Assembly (NCBI RefSeq): GCF_009908285.1
Contig: NZ_JAAARM010000004.1
Location: 248,001-312,000 of the forward strand
Source of the DNA: Pseudomonas sp. Fl4BN1
GTDB lineage: Bacteria > Pseudomonadota > Gammaproteobacteria > Pseudomonadales > Pseudomonadaceae
Reading direction: 5' to 3'
DNA: 64,000 nt
Below the pieces are notes generated by a model. The model did not search any database. It saw only the letters and a list, made by a program, of their open reading frames with translations, and was not told where the DNA came from. Made by a program: the position numbers and the translations under genes. Below are positions 9,347 to 18,825 of the stretch, piece after piece. The first letter of the stretch is position 1. Each line of letters starts with the position of its first letter.

Positions 9347-10117
9347 TCAAAGACTGTGCCGGATCAATTGTCCCAGCGTCTCCAACTCGCCTTGCTCAAG
9401 GTCTGAAACCAGAATAAAACGCAGGTGAGCGTGCCTCCAGGCAACCAGGTTGTAGCCACGCAGAGACAACGTCTGCGCAGATGCATCCGCCTCCGTCGTA
9501 GGCAAGATGAACAGATTGATCAGGTGCCGAGCATGACCGTAGGTCAAGGCTGCGGCGCTTTGCTGCTGCAGGTAGTCGAGGCGGCCGCCCAAAAGCGGGT
9601 AACCCTGTTCGCGGAAGTCGAAAACCGGTGGGGCAAAGTCGAGCTTGCCAGTGAACCAGGGCTTGACCGTATGCCGGTCCGAGGACGCCACATCATTCAA
9701 ATGATCAACCATGAGCGAACGCACATGGCTCGACACCGCCTCGTCCAGCCACGGACGCTCACTGGAAGGCGCCGCCAGGTAAAGCACCAGGGACAAGACC
9801 AGCGCCAACGCTGAAAACACCGGCGCCAGCCAACGGGCACTGCCCCTTCCCAACAGCCCCTGCAACAACCCGCCTTGTTGCGCCACAGGTGCCGCGACAC
9901 TGGCCCGTACCCGCTGGCTCAGGGCAGCTGGCGCAAGATGATAGGGCGCATGCGCCTTGACCTGAGCAATCAGGCGCCGAGCGTCAGCGCACTGCCGCGC
10001 ACACTCTGCACAATGCCGCAGATGCTCCGCCACCTCGGCGGCCGCGTTCACTTCCAGCTCGTTGTCGAGGTAGCCGTGCAGCCATTCACCGCAAGACTTG
10101 CAGCCGATGTCATTCAT
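9347..10117 (-). CDS. Membrane anti-sigma factor with zinc-finger domain
   Basis: This 256-residue protein starts MNDIGCKSCGEWLHGYLDNEL and has the ZAS-type Hx3Cx2C motif in HLRHCAECARQC, as in anti-sigma factors that hold ECF sigma factors. One membrane segment is visible near residues 90-112 (WLAPVFSALALVLSLVLYLA), leaving a periplasmic C-terminal domain that probably senses a signal. Its start overlaps the stop of the sigma gene by 4 bases, the classical sigma/anti-sigma arrangement. The sensed signal is unknown. The copper-type and Tat-exported neighbours suggest an envelope cue. Confidence 0.85.
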   Translation of the reverse strand: MNDIGCKSCGEWLHGYLDNELEVNAAAEVAEHLRHCAECARQCADARRLIAQVKAHAPYHLAPAALSQRVRASVAAPVAQQGGLLQGLLGRGSARWLAPVFSALALVLSLVLYLAAPSSERPWLDEAVSSHVRSLMVDHLNDVASSDRHTVKPWFTGKLDFAPPVFDFREQGYPLLGGRLDYLQQQSAAALTYGHARHLINLFILPTTEADASAQTLSLRGYNLVAWRHAHLRFILVSDLEQGELETLGQLIRHSL

Positions 10118-10623
10118 GATGAGCAGGACTTCTGCAGTTGCAGCCGCAGCATGGCCCGGGCCCGGGCCAGGCGCGACATCACCGTCCCTAAAGGAATGTC
10201 GACGATTCTCGCAATGTCCTTGTAGGCCATGTCTTCCAACTCCTTGAGCACTATCACCTCACGAAAAGCCGGAGCCAGGGCCAGGAGCGCCTGCTGCAGC
10301 CGTTCGACCTCCTGCCCCTGGATGAGCTGCCATTCCGGCGTTCGCCCATCGGACAGCGCCGGTTCATCCTCCAGGCCCGCCTCATCGAAGACCACGGTGC
10401 CATGGCGGGACGACGCCTTGAGCCAGTTGTAGCTTTCGTTGCGGACGATGGTCAGAAACCAGGCCTTGGGGTTGCCACCGTCGAAACGATGGAGAAACTT
10501 CACCGCCCTGTAGGCGCTCTCCTGCACCACGTCCTGGGCCGCACTGTCGTTGTCGGTGAGCCAGCGCGCGAGGTTATAGGCCGCATTCAGATGCGGCAGG
10601 AACAATTCCTCGAATCGCGTCAT
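10114..10623 (-). CDS. ECF-family RNA polymerase sigma factor
   Basis: The 169-residue protein has region 2 (NLARWLTDNDSAAQDVVQES and VKFLHRFDGGNPKAWFLTIV) and region 4 (LLALAPAFREVIVLKELEDM, then IARIVDIPLGTVMSRLARAR) and lacks regions 1 and 3, as ECF sigma factors do. It overlaps the downstream anti-sigma gene by 4 bases. Upstream, a GGAAT-N17-CGT promoter and a mirrored copy facing the phosphoesterase gene suggest autoregulation plus control of the divergent genes. Its ECF subgroup cannot be assigned by eye. Confidence 0.92.
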   Translation of the reverse strand: MTRFEELFLPHLNAAYNLARWLTDNDSAAQDVVQESAYRAVKFLHRFDGGNPKAWFLTIVRNESYNWLKASSRHGTVVFDEAGLEDEPALSDGRTPEWQLIQGQEVERLQQALLALAPAFREVIVLKELEDMAYKDIARIVDIPLGTVMSRLARARAMLRLQLQKSCSS

Positions 10624-10648
10624 GGTGGCTCCATTTCCTTTGCACCCT

Positions 10649-10724
10649 ACAACGGTAAAAAACCGGGTTTTATTCCCGAAATAAAATCTGTTCTTTCGGA
10701 ATAAAGCCCTTCACCGCACGGTTT
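10649..10724. promoter_or_regulatory. Back-to-back ECF-type promoters
   Basis: On the minus strand GGAATAAA (10676-10669) is followed by CGTTGT (10654-10649). On the plus strand the identical GGAATAAA (10698-10705) is followed by CGGTTT (10719-10724). Counted from GGAAT, the spacers are 17 and 16 bases, the ECF range. In both, the -35 is flanked by TTCG upstream and a CCC shortly downstream. One copy would drive the sigma/anti-sigma genes and the other the phosphoesterase and cupredoxin. Confidence 0.65.
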
Positions 10725-10771
10725 TACAGATGTCAGCTCAATCACTGTAGACCGCTACCGAGGGCGCCCCC

Positions 10772-11743
10772 ATGGATACTCACGCCACATCGCCGAGCCA
10801 ACCCACCGATGGCCCGCAGAACCCTGATCGCCGCACCCTGCTCAAATGCTCGGCCTGGGCCGGTGCCGGGGTCATCTGGGCGTTGAGCGGGGGAATTCCA
10901 CGGGCCTTCGCCCTGGATCAGAACGGCCAACCATCCGATCCCGCCGCACTTAACAGCAGCTTCCACTTTGTGCAGATCAGCGACTCGCACATCGGTTTCA
11001 ACAAAGAGGCCAACCCCGAGCCGGCGAAAACCCTGCAGGTAGCCATCGACAAAGTGCTTGCCCTGCCCAAGCCGCCCTCGCTGATCCTGCATACGGGAGA
11101 CATCACCCACCTCTCCAGACCTGCGGAGTTCGATACCGCCGCACAACTGCTCAAGGGCCTGCCCGCGACCGTGCACTATGTGCCGGGCGAGCACGACACC
11201 CTCGATGAAGGGGCCGGCCAGTTGTATCTGCAACGTTACGGCAAAGGCACCAAAGGCAACGGCTGGTACAGCTTCGACCAGCAGGGCGTGCACTTCGTCG
11301 CCCTGGTGAATGTCTTCAACTTCCAGGCCGGCCATGAAGCCAACCTGGGGGCCGAGCAGCTCGCCTGGCTGGCGGACGACTTGCGGGCAGTGACCAGCAG
11401 CACGCCCATCGTGGTGTTCACCCATATCCCCCTGTGGACCATCTACCAGCCCTGGGGCTGGGGCACCGAGGACGGCGACCAGGCCATCGCCCTGCTACGC
11501 CGCTATGGCTCGGTGACCATCCTCAACGGCCATATCCACCAGGTTATCCAGAAGGTCGAGGGCAACATCACCTTTCACACCGCCCGCGGCACCGCCTATC
11601 CGCAACCGGCGCCGGGAGCCGCGCCCAACCCCGGCCCGATGACCGTGGCCGCCGACCAGTTGCGCAACTACCTGGGCATCACCGATGTCCTGGCCACCCA
11701 GGGCGAACACCCGCTGGCCCTGCTCGATTCCACCCTGATCTGA
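10772..11743 (+). CDS. Tat-exported calcineurin-like metallophosphoesterase
   Basis: The 323-residue protein has a Tat signal: DRRTLLKCSAWAGAGVIWAL near residues 18-38. It then shows the five metallophosphoesterase blocks, SDSHIGF, HTGDITH, VPGEHDT, FTHIPLW and NGHIHQV, which supply the Asp, His and Asn ligands of a two-metal centre. Tat export implies it folds with metal before reaching the periplasm. The substrate is unknown. It is divergent from the ECF sigma gene, behind a matching ECF-type promoter, and 13 bases before the cupredoxin gene, so the two are probably co-transcribed. Confidence 0.88.
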   Translation: MDTHATSPSQPTDGPQNPDRRTLLKCSAWAGAGVIWALSGGIPRAFALDQNGQPSDPAALNSSFHFVQISDSHIGFNKEANPEPAKTLQVAIDKVLALPKPPSLILHTGDITHLSRPAEFDTAAQLLKGLPATVHYVPGEHDTLDEGAGQLYLQRYGKGTKGNGWYSFDQQGVHFVALVNVFNFQAGHEANLGAEQLAWLADDLRAVTSSTPIVVFTHIPLWTIYQPWGWGTEDGDQAIALLRRYGSVTILNGHIHQVIQKVEGNITFHTARGTAYPQPAPGAAPNPGPMTVAADQLRNYLGITDVLATQGEHPLALLDSTLI

Positions 11744-11756
11744 AGGTGCCGGCCCG

Positions 11757-12074
11757 ATGAAGATGCTCCTGCAACTCTTGCTGCTGGGCTGCCTGGCAAC
11801 GCCGGCCTGGGCCCAGGAAGTGAAGATCGATATCCGCGAGTTCATGTACAACCCCAAGGATGTGCAAGTGACGGCCGGCACCCAGGTCACCTGGGTCAAT
11901 GACGACCAGATACCCCACACCGTGGTGGAGACCCACAAGCTGTTCCGCTCCGCGGCACTGGACACCAACGACAGCTTTTCCTATGTGTTCGATACCCCGG
12001 GCACCTATGAATACTTTTGCGCCCTGCACCCACAGATGGTCGGCAAGATCATCGTCAACCCGCCCCAACCCTAG
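11757..12074 (+). CDS. Periplasmic cupredoxin (plastocyanin/amicyanin-like)
   Basis: The 105-residue protein has a signal peptide ending TPAWA|QEVKID and one cupredoxin domain. Type 1 copper ligands are visible: His in QIPHTVVE, then Cys, His and Met in FCALHPQM. Such small blue-copper proteins carry electrons or bind copper in the periplasm. It lies 13 bases after the phosphoesterase gene and probably belongs to the regulon of the adjacent ECF sigma factor. Its redox partner is unknown. Confidence 0.88.
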   Translation: MKMLLQLLLLGCLATPAWAQEVKIDIREFMYNPKDVQVTAGTQVTWVNDDQIPHTVVETHKLFRSAALDTNDSFSYVFDTPGTYEYFCALHPQMVGKIIVNPPQP

Positions 12075-12302
12075 CCGCGACGCTCGACGCAACGCCGTTT
12101 CCAGCGTTGCGCCGAGCCACTGCTGCCGGGACCGTGAAGCAGTGTCCCCGTCGGATGCAGCACCAAGGGTTCAGACCAACGAGCATCGATCGAGGGAAAT
12201 AAACATCTTTCTGTCATTTGTACTGCTGTATCCTGCCCAAGCTTTTTAAAAGCGCGGATCTACCCAGCGATTTAAAAAACAGACTTTGCGAGGAGCAACG
12301 AC

Positions 12303-12434
12303 ATGCATGAGATTCCGAATCTCCCCTTCCCAAGCCTGCACGAAACTGAGCAGACAACCCCGCCACAAGCCAGTGCTGAAAAGCCTGTAGCGAAAGAAGC
12401 CGCCGACAGCCGCAAGGCCGACAGCGAAAGCTGA
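12303..12434 (+). CDS. Small hydrophilic protein of unknown function (43 aa)
   Basis: A short frame, MHEIPNLPFPSLHETEQTTP and on to a Lys/Ala/Glu/Ser-rich tail ending SRKADSES, begins 8 bases after a good AGGAG site. It has no membrane segment or cysteine and is likely disordered. It may share a transcript with the small gene at 12518. I do not recognise the family. The good ribosome-binding site and codon use typical of its neighbours are the support. Confidence 0.5.
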   Translation: MHEIPNLPFPSLHETEQTTPPQASAEKPVAKEAADSRKADSES

Positions 12435-12517
12435 TAGAGCAGCAACCAGACCGTGTGGAAAGCGCTACTCAAGCGCTTTCCACACCGCCTGAAACCTCCC
12501 CCGAGCCCCACCGAACC

Positions 12518-12700
12518 ATGACCGACTCCTTCAGCGAAACCCAAGCCAGCGTACTGATCGGCACTGCAGAGCAGATGATCGCGGTGTGGAATCGTCTCAG
12601 CGCGGAAAAACAGGCAATCCTGCTCGCCCGCTTCGGCACCCAGGAAAACGCCCTGGCCGCCTTGGTCACCACGCAACTGCTGGGTGCCAAAGACGCCTGA
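12518..12700 (+). CDS. Small conserved hypothetical protein (60 aa)
   Basis: The frame [20 protein letters not shown] runs to [12 protein letters not shown]. It is predicted all-helical and soluble ([20 protein letters not shown]). An upstream in-frame ATG at 12455 would add a Pro-rich tail and is less likely. It lies 83 bases after another small gene and about 118 bases before an MFS gene. The function is unknown. Confidence 0.55.
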   Translation: MTDSFSETQASVLIGTAEQMIAVWNRLSAEKQAILLARFGTQENALAALVTTQLLGAKDA

Positions 12701-12818
12701 GCCTGCGCCAGAGCAGGTAAAGATCTGCACAACGCGCCGATTTCTCCCCCTGCATCCCGGCCCACATCGGTATCATAAGCAGCCTATCTATTCAGCTGTC
12801 GCAGTGGACCCACCCCCC

Positions 12819-14018
12819 ATGCCAGATACCCCACTCCCTTCAGTGGTCACGATACAAGTCGTCTCCATCGTCTTGTTCACTTTTATCGGCTACCTGAATA
12901 TCGGCATTCCCCTGGCAGTATTGCCGGGCTACGTCCACAGCGACCTGGGTTTCGGTGCGGTGATCGCCGGCCTGGTGATCAGCGTGCAATACCTGGCGAC
13001 CTTGCTCAGCCGCCCCTATGCCGGACGCATCATCGACAACCTGGGCAGCAAGCGCGCAGTGATGTACGGCTTGGCCGGCTGCGGCCTGAGTGGAGTATTC
13101 ATGCTGCTCTCGGCCTGGCTGCAGAGCGTACCGACCCTGAGCCTGATCAGCCTGCTGATTGGTCGCCTGGTACTGGGTAGCGCGGAAAGCCTGGTGGGCT
13201 CGGGCGCTATCGGCTGGGGGATTGGCCGGGTCGGAGCACCAAACACCGCCAAAGTGATCTCCTGGAACGGCATCGCCAGCTACGGCGCGCTGGCCGTCGG
13301 CGCGCCGCTGGGGGTGCTGCTGGTCAATCGCCTGGGGCTGTGGAGCATGGGCGCGAGCATCATCCTGCTGGCGCTGATCGGTCTGTTGCTGGCCTGGCCG
13401 AAACTTGCCGCGCCCATCGTTGCCGGTGAACGCCTGCCGTTCATCCACGTGCTGGGCAAGGTTTTCCCCCACGGTTGCGGCCTGGCGCTGGGCTCCATAG
13501 GGTTCGGCACCATCGCCACCTTCATCACCCTGTATTACGCCACCCAGCACTGGTCCGACGCAGTACTGTGCCTGAGCCTGTTCGGCGCCAGCTTCATCGG
13601 CGCGCGCCTGCTGTTCGGCAACCTGATCAATCGCCTTGGCGGCTTTCGCGTGGCGATCGCCTGCCTGTCGGTGGAAACCCTCGGCCTGCTGCTGCTGTGG
13701 CAGGCCCCCGATGCGCACTGGGCGCTGGCCGGTGCAGCCTTGAGCGGTTTTGGCTTCTCCCTGGTGTTCCCAGCCCTGGGCGTGGAAGCGGTGAATCTGG
13801 TGCCCGCCTCCAGCCGTGGTGCAGCAGTGGGTGCCTATTCGCTGTTCATCGACCTGTCATTGGGCATCACTGGGCCGCTGGCCGGGGCGATTGCCGCCGG
13901 CTTCGGTTTTGCCTCGATCTTCCTGTTCGCCGCCATTGCGGCCTGCAGCGGTCTGGTGCTGAGCCTGTACCTGTATCGCCAGGCCCCCACGCTGCGCAGG
14001 GACCGCGAAGCGCACTAG
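12819..14018 (+). CDS. MFS transporter (YhhS/YfcJ-like)
   Basis: This is a 399-residue inner-membrane carrier with about 12 hydrophobic segments. The start [16 protein letters not shown] at 12819 places the first helix correctly, and the upstream codons are not hydrophobic. The loop between helices 2 and 3 has the MFS motif [20 protein letters not shown], and the C-terminal half includes [21 protein letters not shown], as in the YhhS group of uncharacterised exporters. The substrate is unknown. Its stop overlaps the convergent arfB stop by 4 bases. Confidence 0.85.
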   Translation: MPDTPLPSVVTIQVVSIVLFTFIGYLNIGIPLAVLPGYVHSDLGFGAVIAGLVISVQYLATLLSRPYAGRIIDNLGSKRAVMYGLAGCGLSGVFMLLSAWLQSVPTLSLISLLIGRLVLGSAESLVGSGAIGWGIGRVGAPNTAKVISWNGIASYGALAVGAPLGVLLVNRLGLWSMGASIILLALIGLLLAWPKLAAPIVAGERLPFIHVLGKVFPHGCGLALGSIGFGTIATFITLYYATQHWSDAVLCLSLFGASFIGARLLFGNLINRLGGFRVAIACLSVETLGLLLLWQAPDAHWALAGAALSGFGFSLVFPALGVEAVNLVPASSRGAAVGAYSLFIDLSLGITGPLAGAIAAGFGFASIFLFAAIAACSGLVLSLYLYRQAPTLRRDREAH

Positions 14019-14428
14019 AAATCCACCTTGCCGCGACCGGCCTTGATGTTGCCGCGCTTGGCCTTGGTCTCCAGGCGACGCTTCTTCGAGCCTAGGGTCG
14101 GCTTGGTGGGACGGCGTTTCTTTTCCACCTTGATGGCGCTGAGAATCAGCTCGACGAGGCGCGCCAAGGCATCGGCGCGGTTCTGCTCCTGGGTGCGGTA
14201 TTGCTGGGCCTTGAGGATGATCACGCCGTCACTGGTGATACGGCTGTCGCGCAGCTCCAGCAACCGCTCCTTATAGAAAGGCGGCAAGGACGAAGCCGGA
14301 ATGTCGAAGCGCAGGTGCACCGCGCTAGACACTTTGTTGACGTTCTGCCCACCGGCACCCTGGGCGCGGATGGCCGTCAATTCGATCTCGGCATCCGGCA
14401 GATGCACGTTGTTGGAAACCCTCAGCAT
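14015..14428 (-). CDS. arfB: Alternative ribosome-rescue factor ArfB
   Basis: ArfB (YaeJ) enters stalled ribosomes lacking a stop codon and hydrolyses the peptidyl-tRNA. The start [17 protein letters not shown] gives 137 residues. The catalytic GGQ is in [20 protein letters not shown], and the tail is very basic ([20 protein letters not shown]), as needed to thread the mRNA channel. Its location near phh and aroP genes is known from other pseudomonads. Confidence 0.95.
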   Translation of the reverse strand: MLRVSNNVHLPDAEIELTAIRAQGAGGQNVNKVSSAVHLRFDIPASSLPPFYKERLLELRDSRITSDGVIILKAQQYRTQEQNRADALARLVELILSAIKVEKKRRPTKPTLGSKKRRLETKAKRGNIKAGRGKVDF

Positions 14429-14567
14429 TGCACTCTCATAGCGACTCCTAAAATATCCAAGCATCCATAAAGCCCTTTATTATTAGGGCCATAGGAGTTC
14501 TTCCGTTGTTTCAGTGCTTCACTATACAACGTGACTTTTAAGGCAAAACGGGAAATAAACGGGAGAA

Positions 14568-14690
14568 ATGGCCAAGCGCATTCGACTGACAGAAAAGGAA
14601 GCCTACAACGTCAGAGACAAGACATCCGAACCTGTCGAAACCAGTGGCAAAGGCTCCCTAACACTCGAACGCAAACAGCTGGGTTCATAA
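14568..14690 (+). CDS. Possible small protein (40 aa)
   Basis: MAKRIRLTEKEAYNVRDKTS continues to ERKQLGS. A GGGAGA site lies just before the ATG. It is basic and soluble with no recognisable domain. It stands alone between arfB (divergent) and a gene-poor stretch. The ribosome-binding site and reasonable codon use favour a real gene, but family support could not be checked. Confidence 0.4.
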   Translation: MAKRIRLTEKEAYNVRDKTSEPVETSGKGSLTLERKQLGS

Positions 14691-15261
14691 ACGGCTAGTG
14701 CCGCGAGCTTGCGGCGTGAGGCAAAATTCGTCTATTCACATACCGTAACGTCCGCGTCAGCGCTGAAATCTTGATAGCCCGCCCGGCATCAGTACCGAAG
14801 TGCCTGCTCGGCGGCTGTCACATGAACGTAGTGGCATACAGCCCAAACACCACGACCGCTATGGCTACTGACCGGAAAACGCGCAGCCCTGGAGCAATTG
14901 GGGGCGCCACCTGGATGCTTTGGCAAAGGGAGATAACTCTGCCTGCAATGACGCTTGATTGACTGCAGATAAAAATCCAACGAACTGGCGTTATGTATGC
15001 CATTTCCGAACATATACCCCTATATGTACCGACGAGGAACTTTTCTGCTGGCTCAAAACAGGAGACGCAGCGAGCGAATGAGGTTATTGAATTGCTATCG
15101 TACAAGTGAGCGCCCGTTTAACTACGCAGGCATGTTCGCCTGACGCTTACACCTTGCGAACCTTGGTTTAGAACACCGAACAACCTTGCAACATTTACCG
15201 TACGACGCAGCTACCCGATTGCATTACCCTCCCCGTTTTTTATCGCAGAAGGGACAACCCT
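14691..15261. other. Gene-poor stretch before the glycosidase-like gene
   Basis: No frame here has a convincing start site or family signature. A small GCCGC/GCGGC hairpin (about 14700-14715) could end the upstream small transcript. The segment marks the edge of the accessory patch. Confidence 0.5.
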
Positions 15262-17517
15262 ATGCCATCCCAGCATCGCTGCCTGTGCGTTGCACTCCTA
15301 ATCGGTGCCGCAATGCTCTCGCCTTGGGCCATCGCCAACGCCGTGCTGGAAAACCTGCTCTGGCGCGTTGAAATCGACCCCGCGACGCTGGCAATCCAAG
15401 TAACACCGACACAGAGCCCGACCATACAAGCCTCCGCCGGGGTCAACGCACACACCGTCAACGACCTCGTTCAAACGCCCAGCCGGATCGACTGGCAATG
15501 GGACAACGGCGCCTGGGTGCTGAGCGCCAGCCTCGATCAACGCGATCTGTCGCTATCCATCACCGCCCGCGATCCCGGTGAACTAGGTTTCCTCAATCAA
15601 CCTGGTAGCGCCATGGGCAAAGGCTTGATCTGGCCATTGGCCGAGGGGCATTACGTGCCGGCGGGGGATGCGTTGTGGCAAGACTTTCTGCTCGATCAAG
15701 GTGAACTCAATACCACCCAGGATCTGAGCCTTCCGCTATGGGGCGTTGATCACGGCCGCTTCACCCTGAACTGGCTGCTGACCAACCCGTACAACAATCA
15801 CCTGACCTTCAGCACCGATGGTAAGGCCCTGGGGTTGGCAGCCCGTCATGAATTCACTTCGCTTGCGCCAGGCACACCGCTGACCTTCAAGTTATCGTTG
15901 GGCGATGCTAATCCGCTGTCGGGTGCCAAGCGCTATCGGCAATGGCTGAGAGACAACGGGCAATACGAATCCCTTGACGATAAATTTCTGAAAACCCCAG
16001 AGGCGAAAAAACTGCTGGGAGCCAGTCACGTGTATCTGTGGGGCAGCGACCTACTCGGACCGGATGATGTGCGCAGTTGGCCTGCGCTGTTGAAGCTGTT
16101 GCGGGGCAACGGTGCGTTGGTTAGCGAGTTGCGCGGCAGCTTTGATGCTGAAACTCGCAAGCTCCTGACCAAGGAGCAAGCAACGCTGGATCGCTATGAA
16201 CAAACCACCTTGCTGCGCAACCTAAATAGCGCGCTTAACACCAAGGCGCGGAGCGGTTGGCAGATGGTCGCCGAACCGGACATGCAAAAACTCGCCGAGG
16301 GTTATGGCCGATTGCGCACGCAAGTGGCAACAGTCTTCGACAAGGCGCTGACGGCCTCCCCAGAACGCTGGGGCAGCACGTTGACGCCAAAAACGTTCGA
16401 GCAGTTGCAAACCGCGGGGTTGTCACGCTTGTGGCTAGGCCTCGGCGAGGGTTGGGAGGGCGGACTCTGGCATCCCGAAGCGGTACGCCAAGGTGTGGCG
16501 GCCGGGTATCTGGTGGCGCCTTACGACTCTTACGAAACCGCGTTGAGCGCCACTGAAAACCCGGACTGGAGCACCGCGCACCTCGGCTCACGGGCCAACA
16601 CTGAGTGTGCGATTATCTTGAACGGCGGCGCGTTCAAAAGTGGTTTCCAGCAGTCCGGGCATTACACCGATCCACGTTGTGTGCGGCCATTACTTGAGGC
16701 CCGAATCAAAGCCGTGCAGGCCAAGGCCGGGTTCAATAGCTGGTTTCTCGACGCCTACGCCACAGGCATGGTATTTGACAGCTATCGTCTCAGCGCCTCC
16801 ATGACCCAAGCCCAAAACGCCGAGGGCAACATCGACGCCTCGCGCTGGCTGAACGAGACGCTGCGGTTGCCTGCTGGATCCGAGGATGGCAATGCCACCA
16901 CGGCCCGGGGCGTGCTGTTTGCCCATGGCATGCAGACACCGGTGATCGGCTGGGGGGATCCGGACATGAGCCAAAATCCCCAATCGCCCTATTACCTGGG
17001 GCGCTGGTTTCCCAACGAAAAACCTCAGGTGTTCTTCAAGGCCGTGCCGCTCAAGGAACCCTATCGCACCGTGCACTTTGCCCCACAGACGCGGTTGCCG
17101 CTGTATCAGGCGGTGTTCCACGGCTCGGTGATCACCACGCATCACTGGTTGTTCGACAGCCTGAAACTGAGCAACGTGCGAACCGAGAGTGAGCTGACTC
17201 AGTTGCTCTATAACGTGCCGCCGCTGTATCACCTGAGCGCCGACACATTGCAACAACGGTTACCGGCGATGGTTCGCCAGGATGGGTTTTTCCGGCCACT
17301 GCATGAGCGTCTGGCAACACAGGCAATGACGGATTTTCGGTGGTTGAGCGAAGATCGGCTGCTGCAGCAAACCACGTTTGCCGATGGGACACGGCTGGTG
17401 GCGAATTTTGATTCAGGTGAGCGTGAGGTGGAGGGACGGCGATTAGAAGGACAGAGCATCACGGCACTGGACGTTGGTGGAACTGCAGTGACTTATCAGA
17501 TAAATACACAGCGCTGA
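15262..17517 (+). CDS. Secreted glycoside hydrolase-like protein
   Basis: This large protein (751 residues) has a Sec signal peptide, MPSQHRCLCVALLIGAAMLS, ending near ANA. A beta-rich N-terminal domain of about 200 residues precedes an apparent TIM-barrel-like region with SWFLDAYATGMVFDSY, where the Asp sits like the nucleophile of GH101/GH129-related enzymes. A beta C-terminal domain follows (ITALDVGGTAVTYQINTQ). It resembles the GH101/GH129-like group I remember in pseudomonads, but the assignment is tentative and the substrate unknown. It is monocistronic, with GAAGGG before the ATG. Confidence 0.55.
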   Translation: MPSQHRCLCVALLIGAAMLSPWAIANAVLENLLWRVEIDPATLAIQVTPTQSPTIQASAGVNAHTVNDLVQTPSRIDWQWDNGAWVLSASLDQRDLSLSITARDPGELGFLNQPGSAMGKGLIWPLAEGHYVPAGDALWQDFLLDQGELNTTQDLSLPLWGVDHGRFTLNWLLTNPYNNHLTFSTDGKALGLAARHEFTSLAPGTPLTFKLSLGDANPLSGAKRYRQWLRDNGQYESLDDKFLKTPEAKKLLGASHVYLWGSDLLGPDDVRSWPALLKLLRGNGALVSELRGSFDAETRKLLTKEQATLDRYEQTTLLRNLNSALNTKARSGWQMVAEPDMQKLAEGYGRLRTQVATVFDKALTASPERWGSTLTPKTFEQLQTAGLSRLWLGLGEGWEGGLWHPEAVRQGVAAGYLVAPYDSYETALSATENPDWSTAHLGSRANTECAIILNGGAFKSGFQQSGHYTDPRCVRPLLEARIKAVQAKAGFNSWFLDAYATGMVFDSYRLSASMTQAQNAEGNIDASRWLNETLRLPAGSEDGNATTARGVLFAHGMQTPVIGWGDPDMSQNPQSPYYLGRWFPNEKPQVFFKAVPLKEPYRTVHFAPQTRLPLYQAVFHGSVITTHHWLFDSLKLSNVRTESELTQLLYNVPPLYHLSADTLQQRLPAMVRQDGFFRPLHERLATQAMTDFRWLSEDRLLQQTTFADGTRLVANFDSGEREVEGRRLEGQSITALDVGGTAVTYQINTQR

Positions 17518-17630
17518 ATGCCTGTTTACCAGGCATGGATCAGCGTTTAGAAAGAATGAGCTTTAGCTGCTCTAGGTTAAGCCGTTGACACTCAACTTCA
17601 TACACTTGATCCTTTGAGGCAGCACCACCC

Positions 17631-18317
17631 ATGATATTAAAACAAATCTATCTCTACCCTGACCTCGTAGAGTTTCACAATCGTGCAAAAGACACTTCCA
17701 TCATCAGGGATCAAACACGCCACATCTGCAACTATCTTGAACGACAACTTTCCTCATTGAAATTCAACTCTGAAAAATTCAATAAAATCTGCATCATAGG
17801 ATATAGCAATCCACAAAACGAAATGTATGTAGCATCCACGAACGCTCTTGCTGTGCCGATCGGCTTTGACATAGACCACTGCCGATCAACCCCTAAAGAG
17901 CTACTTGCCAGATATTACATAGACCTACTGATTGATGGACTAAAAAAAGCCTCATCAGCGTTTGACATCCCGCTTGACCACCTACTTGAATGGCTTGACG
18001 ACTTCAAAGCCGGTGGACTGCGCAACGAATGGGTATTTAAAGATAAAAATTTCCGCCACATTGGAATAAGATGCCGACTCGACTGTTCCATGACACTTGA
18101 CGAATTCAAACTCAAGCTACATGCATCCAAGAAAGAAAGAACTGTATTCGAGCGTGTGATTCTCATCACACCTCCAGACGAAGTGGCCTTCCATTACAGA
18201 TTTAAAGACATTCTCATTGAAGATGAAAAACTAGTCATCACAACAAGAATCAATACTGGAGGTGAGCGTATTTTATACTCGGCACCGCTATCAGAACTAC
18301 AATCCATGGCTGATTAA
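17631..18317 (+). CDS. Orphan AT-rich hypothetical protein, possibly an immunity protein
   Basis: The 228-residue soluble protein MILKQIYLYPDLVEFHNRAK is encoded with many A/T-ending codons, unlike its neighbours. It has no signal peptide, membrane segment or motif I recognise. It lies immediately upstream of Rhs core debris, and two further AT-rich genes follow. By position and composition it resembles the orphan toxin-immunity genes that collect beside Rhs loci. That role is inference only. Confidence 0.6.
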   Translation: MILKQIYLYPDLVEFHNRAKDTSIIRDQTRHICNYLERQLSSLKFNSEKFNKICIIGYSNPQNEMYVASTNALAVPIGFDIDHCRSTPKELLARYYIDLLIDGLKKASSAFDIPLDHLLEWLDDFKAGGLRNEWVFKDKNFRHIGIRCRLDCSMTLDEFKLKLHASKKERTVFERVILITPPDEVAFHYRFKDILIEDEKLVITTRINTGGERILYSAPLSELQSMAD

Positions 18318-18400
18318 TCATCTATTCTTTGTTCCTGCCGAAAGTCTTGACGACAGGGTCACCCTCAGCGAAAAATCAGCGCGAGCGGCACAATGTAACG

Positions 18401-18666
18401 GTTCCACTACCACAGTTGAACCCGCCTTATCCACGCCCAATCCTGGCAAGGCCTGCGCCTGCTCCAGGAACAACACGTCGACCGTCGCAGCCTCTACATC
18501 TACGAACCCGGTAGCTAAGCCCCACAGGCCCGCGTCGAGAACAACCCTGAACACACGAAGCAGGGAGGTTCACCACGCAGGATGCATGAAGTTGATGGGT
18601 GAGGATAATCCCTATCGGCATGCGCCGAATGCGCTGGGTTGGATTGGTCGGTGGGGAGAGCTGTAG
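18401..18666 (+). pseudogene. Decayed fragment of an Rhs-family core
   Basis: Two stretches of the Rhs core survive. At 18444-18540 the frame reads WQGLRLLQEQHVDRRSLYIY, then EPGS, a stop where Tyr is expected, and APQARVE. This matches the Rhs pattern WDGLRLLQE...SLYLYEPGSYAPLARVD. At 18604-18660 it reads DNPYRHAPNALGWIGRWGEL, matching the end of the core (NPY.YAPNPLGWIDPWGL) just before a toxin tip would begin. The stops and the missing segment show that it is non-functional. It explains the AT-rich orphan genes on both sides. Confidence 0.75.
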
Positions 18667-18825
18667 TTCTGCCTTGCAAGAAGTCTAGGTGGCGCATCAA
18701 GAGCTGTGCACAATGCTCAGCCTATTGTCATGTCTAACTCAATTGAATCCAAGACAGGGCCAGCCAAACCCCAAGAACAACGTAATAACGGAAAAACCCG
18801 TATTGCCGCGAAGCAAGGAATCGCA

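Noticed and set aside
14818..15105. Minus-strand frame ending in a hydrophobic GLRVFRSVAIAVVVFGLYATTFM-like stretch
   Set aside because: No ribosome-binding site or known family; the rest is Cys-rich and not protein-like.
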